NCBI GenBank assembly: GCA_018374635.1
Contig: JAHAEW010000109.1
Location: 1-8,179 of the forward strand
Direction of reading: 5' to 3'
Origin: Clostridiales bacterium
GTDB taxonomy: Bacteria > Bacillota > Clostridia > Oscillospirales > Oscillospiraceae
DNA: 8,179 nt
A program made the translations under genes and the position numbers. Under the pieces are notes generated by a model, which saw only the letters and a list, made by a program, of their open reading frames with translations, was not told the DNA's origin and ran no database searches. Below are positions 6,185-8,179 of this stretch, one piece after another; the first letter of the stretch is position 1; each line of letters starts with the position of its first letter.

Positions 6185-6238
6185 AGAAAAAGTCACACTG
6201 AATTTTGTTTGAATCTGAAGAATAGAGGGGTACCGCAA

Positions 6239-8032
6239 ATGGGGATCACAGACATCATTACCATGCTGGGAGCCATTGCCACGTTCCTGTTCGGAATGTC
6301 TACCATGACCGACGGTCTGGAAAAACTGTCCAGCGGACGTTTGGAATCCATTCTGGAGCGCCTGACCAGCAATGTCTGGAAGGGCGTCCTTCTGGGCGCG
6401 CTGGTCACCGGGCTGATCCAAAGCTCGGCCGCCACCACCGTCATGTGTGTGGGATTTGTCAACGCCGGCATTATGAAGCTCCGGCAGACCGTTGGGATCA
6501 TCATGGGCGCGAATATCGGCACCACGGTCACCGCTCAGCTGCTCCGCCTGGGGGACCTCTCCTCCGACCAGCCCCTTCTGCTCCTGTTGAAGCCGGCCAC
6601 CCTGGGCCCCATCCTGGCGGTGATCGGTATTTTCTTCTATATGTTCCTCCGGGGCGGGCGCAAAAAAATCATCGGTCAGATCATTTTGGGTCTGGGCCTT
6701 CTCTTTATCGGAATGAAAACGCTGGAGGGCGCAGTGGCCCCCCTCCAGGGACTACCGGAATTTCAGGAGCTCTTTGTGGCCTTTTCCAATCCCTTCCTGG
6801 GCGTCCTGGTGGGCGCGCTGGTCACCGCCCTGATCCAGAGTTCCTCCGCCTCCATGGGAATTTTGCAGGCCATGACCTCCACCGGCGTGGTGACCTTTCA
6901 TATCGCCATCCCCCTCATCATGGGTCAAAATATCGGCACCTGCGTCACCGCCCTGCTCTCCGGCATCGGCGCCAGCAAAAACGCCAAGCGCACCGCCTGT
7001 ATTCACCTGCTCTTCAATGTGATCGGCACGCTCTTTTTCCTCGTTTTGCTATACGGCTGCAACGCCCTGTTTCACTTCTCCTTCTGGACGGCCCAAATGG
7101 ACCGCGGCAGCATCGCCAATCTCCACCTGGCCTTCAATGTGGGATGCACCCTGCTCCTCCTGCCCTTCAACGGCCTGCTGGTCACCCTGGTGGAACGGCT
7201 CATCCCGGGCGGGGCCGATCAGAAAGAGGTCTCCATGCTGGATGAGCGCTTCCTCTCCACCCCCTCTCTGGCTCTGGAAAAATCCCATGACACCGTGGTT
7301 CAGATGGGGCATTTTGCCCTGGAAAATTACCGCCTGTCCGTAGAACTTCTGGACCACTTCGACCCCAAGAAGCTGGAGCGCCTTCAGGAGACCGAGACCG
7401 CCCTGGACAAGCTGGAGGGTCTGCTGGACAACTATCTGGTCCGCCTGAGCGACCGCTCCTCCCTCTCCCCGGAGGACAGCGCCAAGGTCTCGGAGCTGCT
7501 CCACACCCTGTCCGATTTTGAGCGGATCGGTGACTATGCGGTCAATCTCTCCGACTGCGCCGTCCTGCTCCATGACCGCGGAATCGCCTTTTCTCCCTCG
7601 GCCAAGCAGGAGCTGCGCCTCATGACCTCCGCGGTGGAGGAGACTCTTGTCCGCGCGCTGGAGTGCTGCACCAAGCGCTCCCACGATCTGGCCATGGAGG
7701 TGGAGCCCATCGAGGAGGTGGTGGATCTGCTGCGGGACGAACTGCGCAGCCGCCATATCGAGCGGCTGAAGAACGGGGCGTGCACCGTGGAGCTGGGCAG
7801 CCAGTTCCTGGAGCTGCTCATCAGCCTGGAGCGCATCTCCGACCACTGCTCCAACATCGCCCTCTACATTGTCCGGGAGACCTCTCCCGCCGACGCGCTC
7901 ATCCGGACCGACTCCCACGCCTACATGCACGCGCTGCACCACGGCGAGGACCAGGAATTTGACAGCATGTTTCAGGAGTACCGCCAGAAATACTACGCGC
8001 CCCTGGAGGCCCCTCCCCACTCCTCGCGCTGA
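6239..8032 (+). CDS. Na+/phosphate cotransporter family protein with C-terminal PhoU domain
   Basis: Membrane protein predicted to couple sodium and inorganic phosphate movement (Na/Pi-cotransporter II family). The 597 residues contain two inverted-topology repeats, each with the hallmark QSS motif: LVTGLIQSSAATTV (55-68) and LVTALIQSSSASMG (194-207). Each is followed by a similar glycine-rich stretch, IIMGANIGTTVTA (87-99) and LIMGQNIGTCVTA (226-238). Hydrophobic spans cover roughly 5-320. The cytoplasmic C-terminal part (about 340-545) is a PhoU-like helical domain with two metal-binding type motifs, DFERIGD (426-432) and LERISDH (530-536), suggesting phosphate-dependent control of transport. 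I start at ATG 6239, because GAGGGG (6225-6230) lies 8 bases upstream and the first residues form a membrane helix; the open frame extends upstream to 5978, but that part has no transporter similarity and lies before the promoter. It diverges from sigK and looks like a stand-alone gene. Direction of transport is unproven. Confidence 0.93.
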   Translation: MGITDIITMLGAIATFLFGMSTMTDGLEKLSSGRLESILERLTSNVWKGVLLGALVTGLIQSSAATTVMCVGFVNAGIMKLRQTVGIIMGANIGTTVTAQLLRLGDLSSDQPLLLLLKPATLGPILAVIGIFFYMFLRGGRKKIIGQIILGLGLLFIGMKTLEGAVAPLQGLPEFQELFVAFSNPFLGVLVGALVTALIQSSSASMGILQAMTSTGVVTFHIAIPLIMGQNIGTCVTALLSGIGASKNAKRTACIHLLFNVIGTLFFLVLLYGCNALFHFSFWTAQMDRGSIANLHLAFNVGCTLLLLPFNGLLVTLVERLIPGGADQKEVSMLDERFLSTPSLALEKSHDTVVQMGHFALENYRLSVELLDHFDPKKLERLQETETALDKLEGLLDNYLVRLSDRSSLSPEDSAKVSELLHTLSDFERIGDYAVNLSDCAVLLHDRGIAFSPSAKQELRLMTSAVEETLVRALECCTKRSHDLAMEVEPIEEVVDLLRDELRSRHIERLKNGACTVELGSQFLELLISLERISDHCSNIALYIVRETSPADALIRTDSHAYMHALHHGEDQEFDSMFQEYRQKYYAPLEAPPHSSR

Positions 8033-8049
8033 GCTTCATACAAACAGCA

Positions 8050-8079
8050 AGAGCCGGGACCCAGACGGGTCCCGGCTCT
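8050..8079 (+). terminator. Terminator hairpin after the cotransporter gene
   Basis: AGAGCCGGGACCC (8050-8062) and GGGTCCCGGCTCT (8067-8079) form a perfect 13-base stem with a 4-base loop, starting 17 bases after the stop codon. The plus strand lacks a T-run afterwards (CCAGACTG), so termination strength is uncertain, but position and stability fit. Confidence 0.7.
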
Positions 8080-8134
8080 CCAGACTGTCGATAAAGTATA
8101 TTTCTTCGATTTATGCTGCAAGAGCCTCGCAGAG

Positions 8135-8159
8135 TTCCGCCGTCCCGCAGACGGCGGAA
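8135..8159. other. Small perfect hairpin near the right edge
   Basis: TTCCGCCGTC (8135-8144) and GACGGCGGAA (8150-8159) pair over 10 bases with a 5-base loop. There is no gene on either strand in 8033-8179 that I can support. It could be a terminator of a minus-strand gene beyond the window, but the minus-strand sequence after it (CTCTGCGAGG) has no T-run. Confidence 0.4.
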
Positions 8160-8179
8160 GAGGGTCAAATCGTGTTTTC

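Noticed and set aside
5978..6238. Upstream extension of the cotransporter reading frame.
   Set aside because: It overlaps the sigK start, precedes the TATAAT promoter at 6179-6184, and has no transporter similarity; ATG 6239 has a good ribosome binding site.
6445..7245. Plus-strand open frame of 266 codons in another frame of the cotransporter gene.
   Set aside because: Arg/Pro/Gly/His-rich shadow of the cotransporter reading frame; the transporter motifs QSS and PhoU lie in the other frame.
7049..8020. Long antisense open frame (323 codons) on the minus strand within the cotransporter gene.
   Set aside because: A by-product of GC-rich codon use in the true gene: repetitive Gly/Val/Gln/Leu composition, no domain, no ribosome binding site of note.
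8113..8179. Plus-strand frame starting at ATG 8113 and running off the right edge.
   Set aside because: Arg/Pro-rich, crosses the 8135-8159 hairpin, and has no ribosome binding site.

Overview
The window looks like chromosomal DNA of an endospore-forming Bacillota with a fairly GC-rich genome, into which AT-rich accessory DNA has been inserted. The right third (about 5340-8032) is GC-rich. It carries the late mother-cell sporulation sigma factor SigK and a Na+/phosphate cotransporter fused to PhoU. GC-rich spore formers of this kind are common in Oscillospiraceae (Flavonifractor/Intestinimonas-like gut clostridia), but that placement is an inference from base composition and gene content.

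Layout. Positions 1-206 hold no convincing gene. They hold a degenerate 3' half of a tRNA-Arg(CCU) (90-133), a typical scar of site-specific integration, and a bidirectional terminator (161-189). A tyrosine recombinase of the Tn916/phage type follows on the minus strand (207-1379). A short divergent promoter region (1380-1523) separates it from a plus-strand series of three genes: a class II-like Fic protein with a C-terminal winged helix (1524-2522), a DUF4297/Cap4-like nuclease candidate (2577-3611), and an SMC/Rad50-like ABC ATPase with a CxxC zinc-hook motif (3601-5208). The last two overlap by 11 bases, are markedly AT-rich, and resemble a two-gene Lamassu (LmuA+LmuB) anti-phage system. 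The Fic gene lies 54 bases upstream and may belong to the same transcription unit.

A repeat-rich junction follows (5202-5347) with a perfect 19-bp hairpin. Next is sigK on the minus strand, whose reading frame loses family similarity exactly after the SRSYVSR motif of region 4.2 and stops two codons later. SigK proteins normally continue with IEKxAL and about 25 more residues. The simplest reading is that foreign DNA is inserted in the 3' end of sigK, at a different place from the classical skin element of Bacillus, and that the window shows the defence-carrying end of that insertion. The missing sigK tail is not in the window.

The Na+/Pi-PhoU gene (6239-8032) is divergent from sigK, with its own sigma-A type promoter and a strong terminator hairpin (8050-8079). 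The last 100 bases contain only one more small hairpin.

The main points of interest are the broken sigK, the compact nuclease + zinc-hook ATPase module with a Fic/HTH neighbour, the tRNA-Arg scar beside the integrase, and a 17-bp exact repeat linking the fic promoter with the fic coding sequence.
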